A stretch of 64,000 nucleotides of DNA, from positions 21,212 through 85,211 of the forward strand of contig NZ_BNCK01000012.1 in the NCBI RefSeq assembly GCF_014656435.1. Reading direction: 5' to 3'. The position numbers and the translations under genes were made by a program. The stretch's first letter is position 1, and every line of letters begins with the position of its first letter. Positions 16,426 to 26,906 of this stretch are shown piece by piece. The notes under the pieces were generated by a model. That model did not search any database, was not told the origin of the DNA, and saw only the letters and a program-made list of their open reading frames with translations. This stretch comes from Thalassotalea marina (lineage in GTDB: Bacteria; Pseudomonadota; Gammaproteobacteria; Enterobacterales; Alteromonadaceae).

Positions 16426-19400
16426 TTAAGCTTGTTCTAATTCTTCAGCAAGCTGTTTGGTTTCATCAGCTCGTGGTTTAGTAAAACGCGCCAACCCTAA
16501 ATAAATAACTGGGGTTAAGTATAAGGTGAATAAAACGGCTAACGCTAAACCGCCAAATACTACCCAACCAATGGCATTTCTTGCTTCAGCACCTGCACCA
16601 CTCGATAAAATAAGTGGTAATGCTCCAAGTAAGGTTGACACTAGTGTCATGGTGATTGGACGCAAGCGAACTAATGATGCTTCTTCGACTGCTTTACGCA
16701 CTGATAGCCCCTGATCTCTAAGTTGGTCGGCGAATTCCACCAACAAAATAGCATTTTTTGCGATCAAACCAATTAACATCACCAGACCAATTTGTGAATA
16801 CACATTAAGCGAAGTGCCGGTTAAGTATAAAGCTAATATCGCGGAGCTTAGACCAAAAGGTACAGTGATCATCACCACAATGGCACTATTAACACTCTCA
16901 AATTGTGCAGCTAAAACTAACAATACAATCAAAAAGGCTAAAACATAGGTTAACAATACCTCATTGGCCGTTTCTTCAAAAGTTAAGGCCTCACCTTTAA
17001 ATGCCAAAGTAATACCGTTGGGTAAACTTGTTTGTGATAAATCTCGAATTTGCGTCACTAAATCAGCTATGGTCATGTTAGCTGGCAGTTCCATACTAAG
17101 CTGTATTGCTCTTCGCTGTGCATGACGCTCTAGTTCAGCGGCTACGCCTTCTTCCGTAATACTAGCAACACTGCTTAACGGTACCATTTCACCATTTTTG
17201 GCTCCAACATAAAGGTTGGCTAAATCATTTGGATCTTTAATGGTTTGATTTTGAGCCTGTAACATAATTGGGATTGACTGATCACCAATATTTAAATCGG
17301 CAATATCATCACCATTAATCGCAGCGCGTAGAGTCGTAGAAATATCACTTAACGAAACGCCAAGCTCTTCAGCACGTCGTCTATCAATATTAATTCGTAA
17401 TTGTGGCTGTGACGGCTGATAAGAAATACGCACCTGTTCAATGGCTGGAACCGCGTTTTCGATATCAGCGGCAAATTGCTGCGCTGCTTTAAAGATTTCT
17501 AAATAGTCATTACCCAGTAACGCTAGTTCAATACCACCGCCGCGACCACGTAAATTTAAACTATTTGACCCGCCTGCAAAACCAGATGCTCCGGGAATAT
17601 TTCTTAACGGCTCACGGATTTTATCGATAATTTCTTGTTGGCTGAAATGTCTCTCGTCCCAATGTTTTAAAGGCACAGTAATAAACACGATATTAGGATC
17701 CCATTGCCCCACTACCGTATAAATTGATTCTATTTCACCATTTTCAAAATACGGTAAAAGAATATCTTCCATTTGCATTGCTTGTCTGTCCATGAAATTT
17801 AAACCAACGCCATCAGGACCCCTAGCAAAAATGCGGATTTTACCTCTATCTTCAGTAGGCAATAACTCGTTATCAAGGTTCGCGTAAAGTGCACCTGAGC
17901 CAGTTGCCACTATGATACAAACAATCAATGTTAACCATGCATGATCTAACACTTTGTGAATTGATTTTGTGTAGATAGCTGCCAATTTATGGCCTAGCAT
18001 GGCAAATGGGTGGAAACCGCCCTGCTTTAATTTAAGTTTTGACGTTAGTGCGGGAACTAATGACAAAGCAACAAAGCTAGAAATAATCACAGCACCAGCC
18101 AGTACACCACCAAACTCTCTAAACAGTTTGCCTGCCGTTGAAGGTAAAAAGGCAATGGGAACAAATACCGCGGCTAATACTGCTGTAGTGGCAATAACGG
18201 CAAAAAATACTTCACGAGTACCAATAACGGCGGCTGCCCTTCTGCCAAGGCCTAAGCCACGATGGCGTTGGATATTTTCACTAACGACAATTGCATCATC
18301 TACTATTAAACCTGTCGCTAATACTAAGGCTAATAGCGTGAGGATATTAATAGAAAAGCCTAGCACCCAAATAAGTGCTAAAGAGCCAACTAAAGCGACA
18401 GGAATGGCAAACGCTGGTACTAAGGTAGCGCGCCACGAACCGATAAAAACCCACAAGGTTACAATAACCAATAGTACCGTTATAACCAGCGATTGAATCA
18501 CTTCATCAACGGAGCTACGAATAAACTGAGCGTCGTCGGATGTTAAGGTAAACTCAAGCTCAGGAAATCGCTCTTTCATACGTTCAATCAACACCAGTAC
18601 TTCATCTGAGATTTCAATAGTGTTTGATTGCGCTTGTCGAATAACCTCCAAGCCTATTACTGGTGTTCCGTTTAATCTCACCATGGAGCGCGGATCAGCT
18701 GGGCCAAAATAAACGGCTGCCACATCACCTACTCGAGTGTCGCCTCGAACAATAATGTCGGCAACTTGCTCAGCTGAAATGGAAGTAGCATCAGCACGAA
18801 CAATCACCATTTGATCTTCAGATTTTAAACTGCCCGCTGGTACGTCAAATGGAGCTTGTCTTAATACGCTGGCAATATCAGGAACGGTTAAATTAAAACT
18901 GCTTAACTTTAAAGGGTCGATTCGTACACGTAATACACGTTCGCGGTCACCATTTAAACGTACATCAGCAACACCAGGAATAGTTAAAAACTGAGGTGCT
19001 AAGTCAACCTCTACTCGCTCAGTTAGCGCTTCTAATGATAACGATTCACTAGAAACTGTTAATGATACAACAGCTTCAGCATCGTTATCTGCTTTGATAA
19101 TGGAAACACGCTCAACTTCTTTTGGTAATTGGCGTTGAACCCTAGCCACTGATTCTCGGGTTTCATTTGCAGCATCTTCTAAGTTAATGCCCGGTCGAAA
19201 TTCAACGACGATCCGCGCATTATTTTCTTCACTTTGTGCTCTTATCGATTTTACACCGCTTACGCGAGCCACAGCCCCTTCAAGTTTGCTGGTAACTTCG
19301 GTATCTACAGTTTCCGGAGAGCCACCAGGAAATGAAGCTGAAACGGTAATGCGAGGCGTATCTACATCTGGTAGTTCTCGCACTTCAATCCCCGCTAAAG

Positions 19401-19503
19401 CTGCAATACCGGCGATAATAATTAATAAATTTAAAACGACGATTAATACAGGACGGCGGATTGCCATTGACGGCAAATCTTGCATCATAGGTTGTTGATT
19501 CAT
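16426..19503 (-). CDS. RND-family efflux pump, inner-membrane subunit
   Basis: A 1025-residue proton-driven RND transporter of the AcrB/MexF type with twelve expected membrane helices: the first at about residues 15-35, a group at about 335-540 and the last group at about 860-1010. The paired aspartates of the proton relay are in GLIVDDAIVVSEN. The length fits a hydrophobe/amphiphile (HAE) pump, here of the simpler MexF-like or VmeF-like branch. It starts three bases after the adaptor gene stop, so both form one operon. No outer-membrane TolC gene is present nearby. Confidence 0.95.
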   Translation of the reverse strand: MNQQPMMQDLPSMAIRRPVLIVVLNLLIIIAGIAALAGIEVRELPDVDTPRITVSASFPGGSPETVDTEVTSKLEGAVARVSGVKSIRAQSEENNARIVVEFRPGINLEDAANETRESVARVQRQLPKEVERVSIIKADNDAEAVVSLTVSSESLSLEALTERVEVDLAPQFLTIPGVADVRLNGDRERVLRVRIDPLKLSSFNLTVPDIASVLRQAPFDVPAGSLKSEDQMVIVRADATSISAEQVADIIVRGDTRVGDVAAVYFGPADPRSMVRLNGTPVIGLEVIRQAQSNTIEISDEVLVLIERMKERFPELEFTLTSDDAQFIRSSVDEVIQSLVITVLLVIVTLWVFIGSWRATLVPAFAIPVALVGSLALIWVLGFSINILTLLALVLATGLIVDDAIVVSENIQRHRGLGLGRRAAAVIGTREVFFAVIATTAVLAAVFVPIAFLPSTAGKLFREFGGVLAGAVIISSFVALSLVPALTSKLKLKQGGFHPFAMLGHKLAAIYTKSIHKVLDHAWLTLIVCIIVATGSGALYANLDNELLPTEDRGKIRIFARGPDGVGLNFMDRQAMQMEDILLPYFENGEIESIYTVVGQWDPNIVFITVPLKHWDERHFSQQEIIDKIREPLRNIPGASGFAGGSNSLNLRGRGGGIELALLGNDYLEIFKAAQQFAADIENAVPAIEQVRISYQPSQPQLRINIDRRRAEELGVSLSDISTTLRAAINGDDIADLNIGDQSIPIMLQAQNQTIKDPNDLANLYVGAKNGEMVPLSSVASITEEGVAAELERHAQRRAIQLSMELPANMTIADLVTQIRDLSQTSLPNGITLAFKGEALTFEETANEVLLTYVLAFLIVLLVLAAQFESVNSAIVVMITVPFGLSSAILALYLTGTSLNVYSQIGLVMLIGLIAKNAILLVEFADQLRDQGLSVRKAVEEASLVRLRPITMTLVSTLLGALPLILSSGAGAEARNAIGWVVFGGLALAVLFTLYLTPVIYLGLARFTKPRADETKQLAEELEQA

Positions 19504-19506
19504 CGC

Positions 19507-20565
19507 TTAATCCTTGGCAGTTGCAACTTGATTGACAAAGTTAAGCGCTTGGCCAGGGCGCAATCGTTGCACACCTTCAGTAATAAGCACATCACCTTCT
19601 TGTACACTGCCTGACACTAATAATCGTCCAGCTAGTCGCTGTTCAATTTTCACATCAACACGCGTCGCCTTTTTATCAACGCTTTTCCATATGTAAGGAC
19701 CTGTGGCTCCCCACATTAACGCCGCTTCTGGCACCACAGCAAATGGTTCACCTAACACGTTCATATAAACGCGAAAACTCATGCCCGGCATAAAGCTTTG
19801 TTGAGCGTTATCTAACGTTGCTTTAGCGCGTAGTGTACGTGTTTGTCTGTCAATTCTTGAATCTAAATACGTAATATCGGCTTGAAATGTTTGTTCACCT
19901 TGCCAAGCAACCACGTCAACTTTGCCTTGTTGTTTTAATAAATTAACCACAGACTCAGGTGCATTAAAATTAATATACAACTTGCTGACATCATCAATAG
20001 TTGCAATCGCGGTTTGTGTTGTGATCCTATCGCCAACTTCAACATCGGTAAGCCCCATTACACCGCTAAAAGGTGCTATTACACGACGATCTTCCAGTTC
20101 AGTTTGTGCTTGTGTTAACGCTACTTTAGCTAATTCAAGTAGCGTTTTGGCATCATCAAGATCACTTTGTGGAACTGCGCCACGTGCTTGGCTTTCTGTT
20201 AAGCGACTAACTTTTCGCTGTGCATCTTTTAAAGTGATTTTGGCTTTATCTGAGGCCGCACGTTGTCGGCGAGAATCTAACTCGACAAGCAAATCACCTT
20301 TATTGACATAGTTACCTGGCTTAAAATGCACAGCAACAACTCTATCCCCTACCGCAGGAAATAAGGTTACTGAATGAATAGCTTCGGCATTACCTACAAC
20401 TTTAACTTGTTGTTTGGTTCTTTCTAAAGAAACCTCTTCAACCACAACATTGGCAGCAAAAGCCGGCATTGAAATAGCAATATAACCGCATAATAAAATG
20501 CTAAATAAGACACGACCTAACAATTGAACACCTGAATAAATATTAACTAAATTTTGTATATTCAA
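19507..20565 (-). CDS. RND efflux periplasmic adaptor (membrane fusion protein)
   Basis: A protein of up to 352 residues with a signal sequence, the biotinyl-lipoyl motif (VHFKPGNYVNKGDLLVELDS), a short alpha-hairpin (about 100-155), a second lipoyl half (ITTQTAIATIDDVSKLYI) and a beta-barrel, as in MexE/AcrA-type adaptors. It couples the downstream RND pump to an outer-membrane channel. The frame opens at a TTG (20565); a second TTG at 20523, preceded by AGGTG and giving a cleaner signal peptide MLGRVLFSILLC, is an equally good start. Confidence 0.92.
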   Translation of the reverse strand: MNIQNLVNIYSGVQLLGRVLFSILLCGYIAISMPAFAANVVVEEVSLERTKQQVKVVGNAEAIHSVTLFPAVGDRVVAVHFKPGNYVNKGDLLVELDSRRQRAASDKAKITLKDAQRKVSRLTESQARGAVPQSDLDDAKTLLELAKVALTQAQTELEDRRVIAPFSGVMGLTDVEVGDRITTQTAIATIDDVSKLYINFNAPESVVNLLKQQGKVDVVAWQGEQTFQADITYLDSRIDRQTRTLRAKATLDNAQQSFMPGMSFRVYMNVLGEPFAVVPEAALMWGATGPYIWKSVDKKATRVDVKIEQRLAGRLLVSGSVQEGDVLITEGVQRLRPGQALNFVNQVATAKD

Positions 20566-21163
20566 ATTGTATCACCGCAAATATCAATGCCTATTTATGT
20601 TCGACTAACACGCCAAAGTTCGCGTTAAACGGAAATAATTAGCATTTAATTTACAGTACACACACCACTTTGCTGATGTTTTATACAACCTTCGATTTTC
20701 GACTGGTTACAAAGCCAGCAAACAGTTTGCAAAAGCCACTCGTCAGACCAGTGTATTTCGACTGTTCTCACCTGTTCAAAGACTAACCAGAGCAGAAAAC
20801 ATACCGTGCAGGCAATACGACCTAAATAGTCAATAGGGATCAAAGAATTAACTTTGGTGATAATTTCCAGTTTAGCTTTTGCAACAAACTACCATTGGGC
20901 AGTTATTGCGCAACTTAGTGAAAGTTCATCCAATTTTCACAATGTAACCTTTTATCGATAAGTGTAACTTTTAGTAAACCAATGATGAAAAATGAAACCA
21001 TTTTTGGTACATTGCCGCCCGTCTCAGTCTAGGGTCAATATTTTCAAAGACTAAAAGAGCTCGAAAACGTCAAGGAAGAGCTTTTCATAAAACGGAGATT
21101 TTTTCAGCAGAGCCTACTTTCCCAGTCAAGACATAGTCGTAACCAATATCAAGAGAGATATGA
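20566..21163. other. 598-bp divergent intergenic region with long receptor leader
   Basis: No convincing gene. A 65-codon frame on the minus strand here needs a TTG start, lacks a ribosome site and is rejected. The region must hold the promoters of the divergent efflux operon and the TonB receptor at 21164. The last 160 bases before the receptor look like an untranslated leader (GC-richer, with AGAGCTC near 21056 and AAGAGCTT near 21075), but no defined riboswitch or clear promoter pair is recognised. Confidence 0.4.
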
Positions 21164-24163
21164 ATGCAAAAGTCTAATAAGTTTTATTCTTTAACAAAAT
21201 TATCAATAGCAGTTGCTGCAAGTTTATCAATCGCTTCTTCAGTACATGCAGAAACAGAAAAAACAGAAAAAATAACGGTTACAGGTAGCCGTATCGCCAG
21301 CATTGGCGCAGAGTCACCTTCACCTGTCACAGTTATCGATGCAAGTGAAATCAAAGCAAGTGGTGTTACTAACATCACTCAACTTTTAAATAAATTACCA
21401 TCAATGGCGCCAGGTTTAACAGCCACTTCAGGTGCGGTATGGGGTAACGCGGGTATCACCACGCAAAACTTACGTGGTCAAGGTTCTAAGCGCACATTAA
21501 CACTTGTTAATGGTCGCCGTCATGTAGGCTCAATCCCTGGTGAGTCAACTGTAGACATGAATACCATCCCTGTTGCGTTAATTGAACGCATTGAAATTTT
21601 AACTGGTGGTGCTTCTTCTATTTATGGTGCTGATGCGGTAGCTGGTGTTGTAAACATCATTACTAAAAAAGACTTTGAAGGTTCAGAGCTAACATTAAAC
21701 ACAGGTATTACTGATCGCAACGACGGTGAGAACTATGGTTTTAACTTTACTCACGGTTTTAACTTTGACAATGATAAAGGCAACCTAGTTTTCCACGTAA
21801 CTTATGACGAATCTAAAAGAGCAAGAGCTGCAGACCGCCGTTTTGCTAGCCGCGAGCTAGTATGGATTGATAACCCAGCTGAAGCAGGCCTAAGTGACGA
21901 CGATAAAAAAGACAATGGTATTCCTGATCGCATCGTTGACGAAAGATACCGTTTATTATCAACACCTGTAGCTTCAACCTTTATTGGTGACCGCCCTGTT
22001 GCATTTAACCCTGATGGTTCAATTCGCGATATCATTTTAGGTGAAGGCGAACTTTACGACGCACACAAAGGCTTTGGTTTAGCATACACAGGTGCTGGTG
22101 GTGAGCAACTTAGCCAAAACGCTAACCAGTTAGTACAAGCGCCAGTAGAGAAATTCGTTTTTAACTCAACTTTAAACTATGAGATTAATGACGATCTATA
22201 TTTATATACTGACGTTAAATATACTCAATCAGAAGCAAGCACTACTTACGGTTACGCTAAAGCTAACTACGGTGGTTCAGCAAATAACTCTCAAATTTTC
22301 ATCGACAACCCATACTTAGCGCAAAGCTCTGTTGATTACATGCAAGCGAACAACTTAAACAACGTTGAGTTTGCAAAAATTTACACTGACTTAGGTCGCG
22401 CTGGTACAAAGTACGAACGTGATTTATTCCAAGTTGTTACTGCGCTTGAAGGTTTTATTTTTGAAGACTACCAATGGCAAACTTACGTACAATACGGTAA
22501 ATCTACTTCTGATAACACTAGCTTAAACAGCTACTATCAAGCTCATTGGGATGCTTCAATTGATCCAGTGAGAAATGCAGCTGGTAATATCGTTTGTTCA
22601 GTTGCTTTATCTGATGCGGAACTAGAGCAATTAACCACTCGCTCTGCATATAACATTGCTCACATCAAACATACTCGTGAACAACTAATTGCTTCTGGTG
22701 CTTCACCTCAAGACTGTGTACCACATAACGTATTTGCTACCGACAGTGCAGCATTGCAAAATTACATGCAATACGATACCACTAGTTCTCAAGAGCAAAG
22801 CCAATTTGTTGCTCATGCTAACATCAGTGGCGACATTTATGAATTACCAGCAGGTCCACTAGCGTTCTCTGCAGGTGTAGAATACCGTAAAGAGAAAAGT
22901 GAAACTGAGCCATCTGACATTCAAAAATCAGGTTTAGGCTCTGGTTATGCAATTTCACAAGCAGTTGTTGGTGAATACTCAGTAAGAGAAGCGTTTGTTG
23001 AATTATCAGTACCTGTACTTGAAGGTGTTGAATTTGCAGAAGCTTTAGACTTATCTTTATCTGCTCGTCTTTCTGACTACTCAGAAGCTGGCACTAGCAC
23101 TAGCTGGAACGTTGGTTTAACTTACCAACCAATCGAAGATATCAAATTACGTATCTCTCGCTCTAAATCAGCTCGTGCGCCGAACATCAACGAACAATTT
23201 ACTGACGTAAGCACAAAAGGTGACTGGGCTTACCAGCCGTGTGGCGTTCGTAACATTGAACGTTTAGATGAAAAGTACTTAGACAACTGTCGTGCGCTAG
23301 GTTTAGACGTTACAACTACACCTGATGGCAAGCCAACATCAAATATTAACTGGTACACTTGGGCAACATTACGTTCTTCAGGTAACAAAGAGCTAGACGT
23401 TGAAACGGCAAATACCTTAACTGCTGGTTTAGTGTTTACACCTTCATTTATTGACGGTTTAACAGTTACTGTAGATTACTGGGATATAAAACTAGATCAG
23501 TTAATTGGCACTTTTAGCCACGCTGCAGTATTGAAAAACTGTGTTGAAAGTGAATCAATCGACAATCAATTCTGTAAATTGATCGAAAGACGTGAAAACG
23601 GTGAAGTAATTTCAGTAGATTTGAAAACGCTTAACTTGAACCAACGTCGTACTAAAGGTATCGATTTTGAAACTGTTTATAAGTTCGATGGTAGCACATT
23701 CGGCTTAGACGCAGTGCCAGGTGAATTTAGATTTAAAACGCTTGTTCAACACTTAATCCGTCGTGACGTACAAACCGATCCTAACTTACCGTTAGAGCCA
23801 ACTCGCGGTTTGTTTGCTTACCCGATGAAGCGTGCAACACTTGGTTTAACCTACACACTTGATAACTTCGAATTCCAGTGGAATAGTCGTTACATTGGTG
23901 AGCAAAAACGTAGCAACCGTTACACTGCGGAAAAATATGCTCCGCACCACACAGGTGGTTTATGGTACACAGATGTTAGCGTTTCTTACAGCTTCACTGA
24001 TGATTTAACGATGTCAGCAGGTATAAACAACCTAACAGACCGTGGTACACCACAAATGCCTGACGCAAACGTTGGTGGTGCAAGTGTTTACATCGAAAAT
24101 GACACCGGCTTGTATGATGTACTTGGTAAGTCATACTTTGCTAACTTAACGTACCGTTTCTAA
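21164..24163 (+). CDS. Large TonB-dependent receptor
   Basis: A 999-residue outer-membrane receptor of the large type common in Alteromonadales, Caulobacterales and Xanthomonadales, which often imports oligosaccharides, peptides or other polymers rather than siderophores. Signal peptide to about residue 29 (SSVHA), a TonB-box-like EKITVTGSRI, a plug (residues about 45-170, TQNLRGQGSKRTLTLVNGRRH, IERIEILTGGASSIYGADAVAGVVNI), then a long barrel ending in YRF. AAGAGAG precedes the ATG. The next gene, a convergent esterase, could act on the same ligand, but that is only inference. Confidence 0.9.
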   Translation: MQKSNKFYSLTKLSIAVAASLSIASSVHAETEKTEKITVTGSRIASIGAESPSPVTVIDASEIKASGVTNITQLLNKLPSMAPGLTATSGAVWGNAGITTQNLRGQGSKRTLTLVNGRRHVGSIPGESTVDMNTIPVALIERIEILTGGASSIYGADAVAGVVNIITKKDFEGSELTLNTGITDRNDGENYGFNFTHGFNFDNDKGNLVFHVTYDESKRARAADRRFASRELVWIDNPAEAGLSDDDKKDNGIPDRIVDERYRLLSTPVASTFIGDRPVAFNPDGSIRDIILGEGELYDAHKGFGLAYTGAGGEQLSQNANQLVQAPVEKFVFNSTLNYEINDDLYLYTDVKYTQSEASTTYGYAKANYGGSANNSQIFIDNPYLAQSSVDYMQANNLNNVEFAKIYTDLGRAGTKYERDLFQVVTALEGFIFEDYQWQTYVQYGKSTSDNTSLNSYYQAHWDASIDPVRNAAGNIVCSVALSDAELEQLTTRSAYNIAHIKHTREQLIASGASPQDCVPHNVFATDSAALQNYMQYDTTSSQEQSQFVAHANISGDIYELPAGPLAFSAGVEYRKEKSETEPSDIQKSGLGSGYAISQAVVGEYSVREAFVELSVPVLEGVEFAEALDLSLSARLSDYSEAGTSTSWNVGLTYQPIEDIKLRISRSKSARAPNINEQFTDVSTKGDWAYQPCGVRNIERLDEKYLDNCRALGLDVTTTPDGKPTSNINWYTWATLRSSGNKELDVETANTLTAGLVFTPSFIDGLTVTVDYWDIKLDQLIGTFSHAAVLKNCVESESIDNQFCKLIERRENGEVISVDLKTLNLNQRRTKGIDFETVYKFDGSTFGLDAVPGEFRFKTLVQHLIRRDVQTDPNLPLEPTRGLFAYPMKRATLGLTYTLDNFEFQWNSRYIGEQKRSNRYTAEKYAPHHTGGLWYTDVSVSYSFTDDLTMSAGINNLTDRGTPQMPDANVGGASVYIENDTGLYDVLGKSYFANLTYRF

Positions 24164-24202
24164 CATCGGCATTACGTTTAGTTTATATTTAAATCATTGA
24201 TG

Positions 24203-24238
24203 AAAACGAGTAGATATAATTATCTACTCGTTTTTTTT
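24203..24238. terminator. Bidirectional terminator
   Basis: AAAACGAGTAGATA and TATCTACTCGTTTT form a perfect 14-bp stem around TAAT, flanked by A and T runs, between the convergent receptor and esterase genes. Confidence 0.92.
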
Positions 24239-24241
24239 AAC

Positions 24242-25069
24242 CTAATTTTTTACACCAAACAGCCAATCTAAACCGAGAACCAAAGTCGTTGGAAAAGCTG
24301 TTGCATGAGTTGCATCATCAAGTAACTTAAACTTCACCAACACATTTTCACCAAACTGCTGTTCAATATGTTTTACCAGTAATTGCGCGCCATCTACCAT
24401 ATCTTGTTGCTCGCCATGTTCAGGCTTTTCTAATTCACCTACAGCAAGATAAACATTTGCTTTAATCGCTTTGTTTGTGGCTGGAACAGATAAAATATAA
24501 TGGTTATTAAACCAAACGGAAGGACTACCAATAATGTAGTTATTAAATAACTCTGGTTTTTTCAAAAGTAAATAAGCGCCAAATAAACCTCCCAGTGAAT
24601 TTCCTACATATGTGCGCTCTGATGGGGTTACTCGGTAGTTGCTTTCTATATAGGGAATAATTTGTTTTTCAAGAAAGCGAGCATGACCCTGTGCATTACC
24701 AGTGTCCAATTTCCAACTGCTTGCCTTATTTGGGGTATAGTCCCTGATCCGGCTCGACGCACCTTTTGATCCTTTCTCATATGAAATAGCGACAATAATC
24801 GCTTCTTCCATTTTTCCTATGTTCATCGGGTAACGAGTGATCCCCGATGCTAATTGGAATGCGTAAGAACCATCAGTTAAATAAATAACAGGATAATGTT
24901 TGTTTTTATTTTTATGATATGAACGAGGCAATTTAACAAAAACAGGATAAACCCTGTTGCTATCAAGCTCAGTTAATTCAATAATCGAACTTCTTGGTAT
25001 TTGAAATTGGCTAGCGGCATTAACGGCTGTACAACATATAACAAAAACCAAACCTGCAATAAATTTCAA
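24242..25069 (-). CDS. Secreted esterase of the esterase-D/Fes/IroE type
   Basis: A 275-residue alpha/beta hydrolase with a signal peptide (cleaved near AVNA, residue 18). Nucleophile motif GNSLGG puts the catalytic serine at 158; DDATHATAFP near residue 253 supplies the histidine. This group includes trilactone siderophore esterases (IroE, Fes) and S-formylglutathione-hydrolase-like proteins; a periplasmic IroE-like role near TonB receptors is plausible but not shown. The start chosen is a TTG at 25069 with AAAGGAG eight bases upstream; the longer frame start at 25105 has no such site and would spoil the signal peptide. Confidence 0.82.
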   Translation of the reverse strand: MKFIAGLVFVICCTAVNAASQFQIPRSSIIELTELDSNRVYPVFVKLPRSYHKNKNKHYPVIYLTDGSYAFQLASGITRYPMNIGKMEEAIIVAISYEKGSKGASSRIRDYTPNKASSWKLDTGNAQGHARFLEKQIIPYIESNYRVTPSERTYVGNSLGGLFGAYLLLKKPELFNNYIIGSPSVWFNNHYILSVPATNKAIKANVYLAVGELEKPEHGEQQDMVDGAQLLVKHIEQQFGENVLVKFKLLDDATHATAFPTTLVLGLDWLFGVKN

Positions 25070-25213
25070 TATTGTCTCTCCTTTAGCGCAAAACCTAACT
25101 AACAATGTTTGAATCTAGAAAAACATCTACATCTAGGTTGCAAAGTTTTACACTACATACCGCTGAAACCAACAAATTCAATGTAACAAAAAATGGTTTT
25201 GTATATTTTAAAA

Positions 25214-26767
25214 TCAATTACTTATCACCGGCACACGTTTAATTCGTTTGTTTTGATTTAAGTGATATAACTGCTGCTGTATTAGTTGAAGCTTTTTCTT
25301 AGTTGTTGTTTGTTTTATTGCGCCATTTAATATTGATGAGTTCAGCAGATATTCTGTTGCAAAGCCTGCAGATATTGCTTTATTTAAAGCATCAATAAAT
25401 GCTGACTCACCTTCTTTTGAAAAAATGCTTAACCCTTGTGTGAACTGGCTTAATGAGGTTTCATTGCTCTGTTGAAAAACTTTGTTGTGGTTAATTGTGC
25501 TATGCAAGGTGATTATGCTTGCCGACACTGCGGCTTCTGCCAGCCCTGTGGATGCAACTTCGTTATATAGGCTTAAAGCTTGTTCTTGTTTTCCTTGAAC
25601 ATCATTTAACACAGCCTGATAGAACTTAGCTTGTGCTGCGTTAGGAAAACTTGATAGCAAGGTATTTAATAACGTATCAGCCTCTTCATATCGACTTGTC
25701 GCAATATACAATTCGGCGAGAGCAAGCTGTGAAAACACCTTTAGCTCATCTTTTACTAACAAAGTTTTCAATATGCGTTCACTTCGACTAAACATATTTT
25801 TTAAGCGTAATACTTTTGCAAATTCGAACTGTACTTTCGTGTTCTCAGGTTGGCTATCGTGCGCAATAGTTATCGTTTGCCATGCCTCATTAATATGGCC
25901 GAGTTCACGCAATGCATTGGCTTTAATCACATAACCATCAACCCAAGAGCTTGCTAACGATATCGCAATATCAGCATGTTTTATCGATTCTGTTAACTTC
26001 CCTTGATTTAGCTTAGCTTGAGCCAGCACGACGTGAGCCCAGGGTTGTTTAGCATGAAACTTTACCGCTGTTTCTGCATAACTCAGAGCTCGCTCTAAAG
26101 TTTCAACTGACGGTTGGTGCAATTGATAACGCGTTAAATAAATCGTACTTAAGGTACTTAATATGGCAATGTCTTTTGGTGTTTTATCTAACTGCTGCTG
26201 AAGTTTATCTACACCGGTTAATAAACTTTTTTCATCCGTCAGCCCCATATACATTGAGACGTCAAAATGATTAGCTGATTCGAGATTGACCATAGTGTCA
26301 TGGGCAAGGTCAACATCAGTAACAAAGTAATTATTAATAAGTATCAATAAAACAGCAGCTGCTAACACTATGCTCGGTAACAGCCACTGAATGCTTTTGT
26401 TTTGCTTTTGTGATTTTTGAACTTGTGTTTGAGCTGAACAAGTTGTGCTACTTGTCACTGAAACGCCTAGTCTATAGCCAATTCCACGTTCAGCGATGAT
26501 AAAAGTCTCACCCAGCCCAATGGCCTCTCTTAACCTAGAAACACGTTTTTTAATGGTATCATCTGAGACAATTTTGCCCTGCCAAACCTGTTCCAGTAAG
26601 ACTTGTTGAGAAACAACCTCAGGTGCACTTTGTACTAAACATAACAATAATCGATACGAGAGTTCAGGTAATAATATCTCTTTATTATTTTTCAACACCT
26701 GACGTTTTACACGATCAACACTTAAGTTTTCACCTACTTGAAAACTAGATACTTCTATTTTATCCAC
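25214..26767 (-). CDS. ToxR/CadC-like membrane regulator with TPR sensor domain
   Basis: A 517-residue protein: OmpR/ToxR-type winged helix at about residues 8-110 (LPELSYRLLLCLVQSAPEVVS and SDDTIKKRVSRLREAIG...ERGIGYRL), one membrane helix at about 128-148, then a periplasmic region built mainly of tetratricopeptide-like repeats. It would bind DNA from the membrane, like CadC, with the periplasmic repeats sensing a protein or peptide. It diverges from the serine hydrolase gene, and three phased GTCAC repeats lie in the shared intergenic region. Confidence 0.88.
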   Translation of the reverse strand: MDKIEVSSFQVGENLSVDRVKRQVLKNNKEILLPELSYRLLLCLVQSAPEVVSQQVLLEQVWQGKIVSDDTIKKRVSRLREAIGLGETFIIAERGIGYRLGVSVTSSTTCSAQTQVQKSQKQNKSIQWLLPSIVLAAAVLLILINNYFVTDVDLAHDTMVNLESANHFDVSMYMGLTDEKSLLTGVDKLQQQLDKTPKDIAILSTLSTIYLTRYQLHQPSVETLERALSYAETAVKFHAKQPWAHVVLAQAKLNQGKLTESIKHADIAISLASSWVDGYVIKANALRELGHINEAWQTITIAHDSQPENTKVQFEFAKVLRLKNMFSRSERILKTLLVKDELKVFSQLALAELYIATSRYEEADTLLNTLLSSFPNAAQAKFYQAVLNDVQGKQEQALSLYNEVASTGLAEAAVSASIITLHSTINHNKVFQQSNETSLSQFTQGLSIFSKEGESAFIDALNKAISAGFATEYLLNSSILNGAIKQTTTKKKLQLIQQQLYHLNQNKRIKRVPVISN

Positions 26768-26803
26768 TAACTAACCCAATGTTTTTATTATTAATATTCA
26801 TAA

Positions 26804-26840
26804 ACGTCACCTTACGTCACCCTACTTCTAGAAATGTCAC
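26804..26840. promoter_or_regulatory. Phased GTCAC direct repeats between regulator and serine hydrolase
   Basis: ACGTCAC at 26804 and 26814 and ATGTCAC at 26834 are direct repeats 10 and 20 bases apart, so all lie on one face of the helix. Direct half-sites at 10-11 bp are the usual pattern for OmpR/ToxR winged-helix proteins, and the adjacent gene encodes one. The repeats lie 67-103 bases before the serine hydrolase start. Confidence 0.55.
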
Positions 26841-26906
26841 TTAGTAAATAATCAAACAATCGTTACTTTGTTTAACGAATTACTCAATGCGTTAAACAGG
26901 AATATT

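Noticed and set aside
18000..18496. 165-codon plus-strand frame opposite the RND pump gene
   Set aside because: Shadow of the pump coding sequence with low-complexity A/T/K composition; the same applies to other antisense frames over the receptor, smc, ligA and peptidase genes.
20646..20843. 65-codon minus-strand frame
   Set aside because: Needs a TTG start, has no ribosome site, cysteine-rich without a pattern, and lies in the divergent promoter region.
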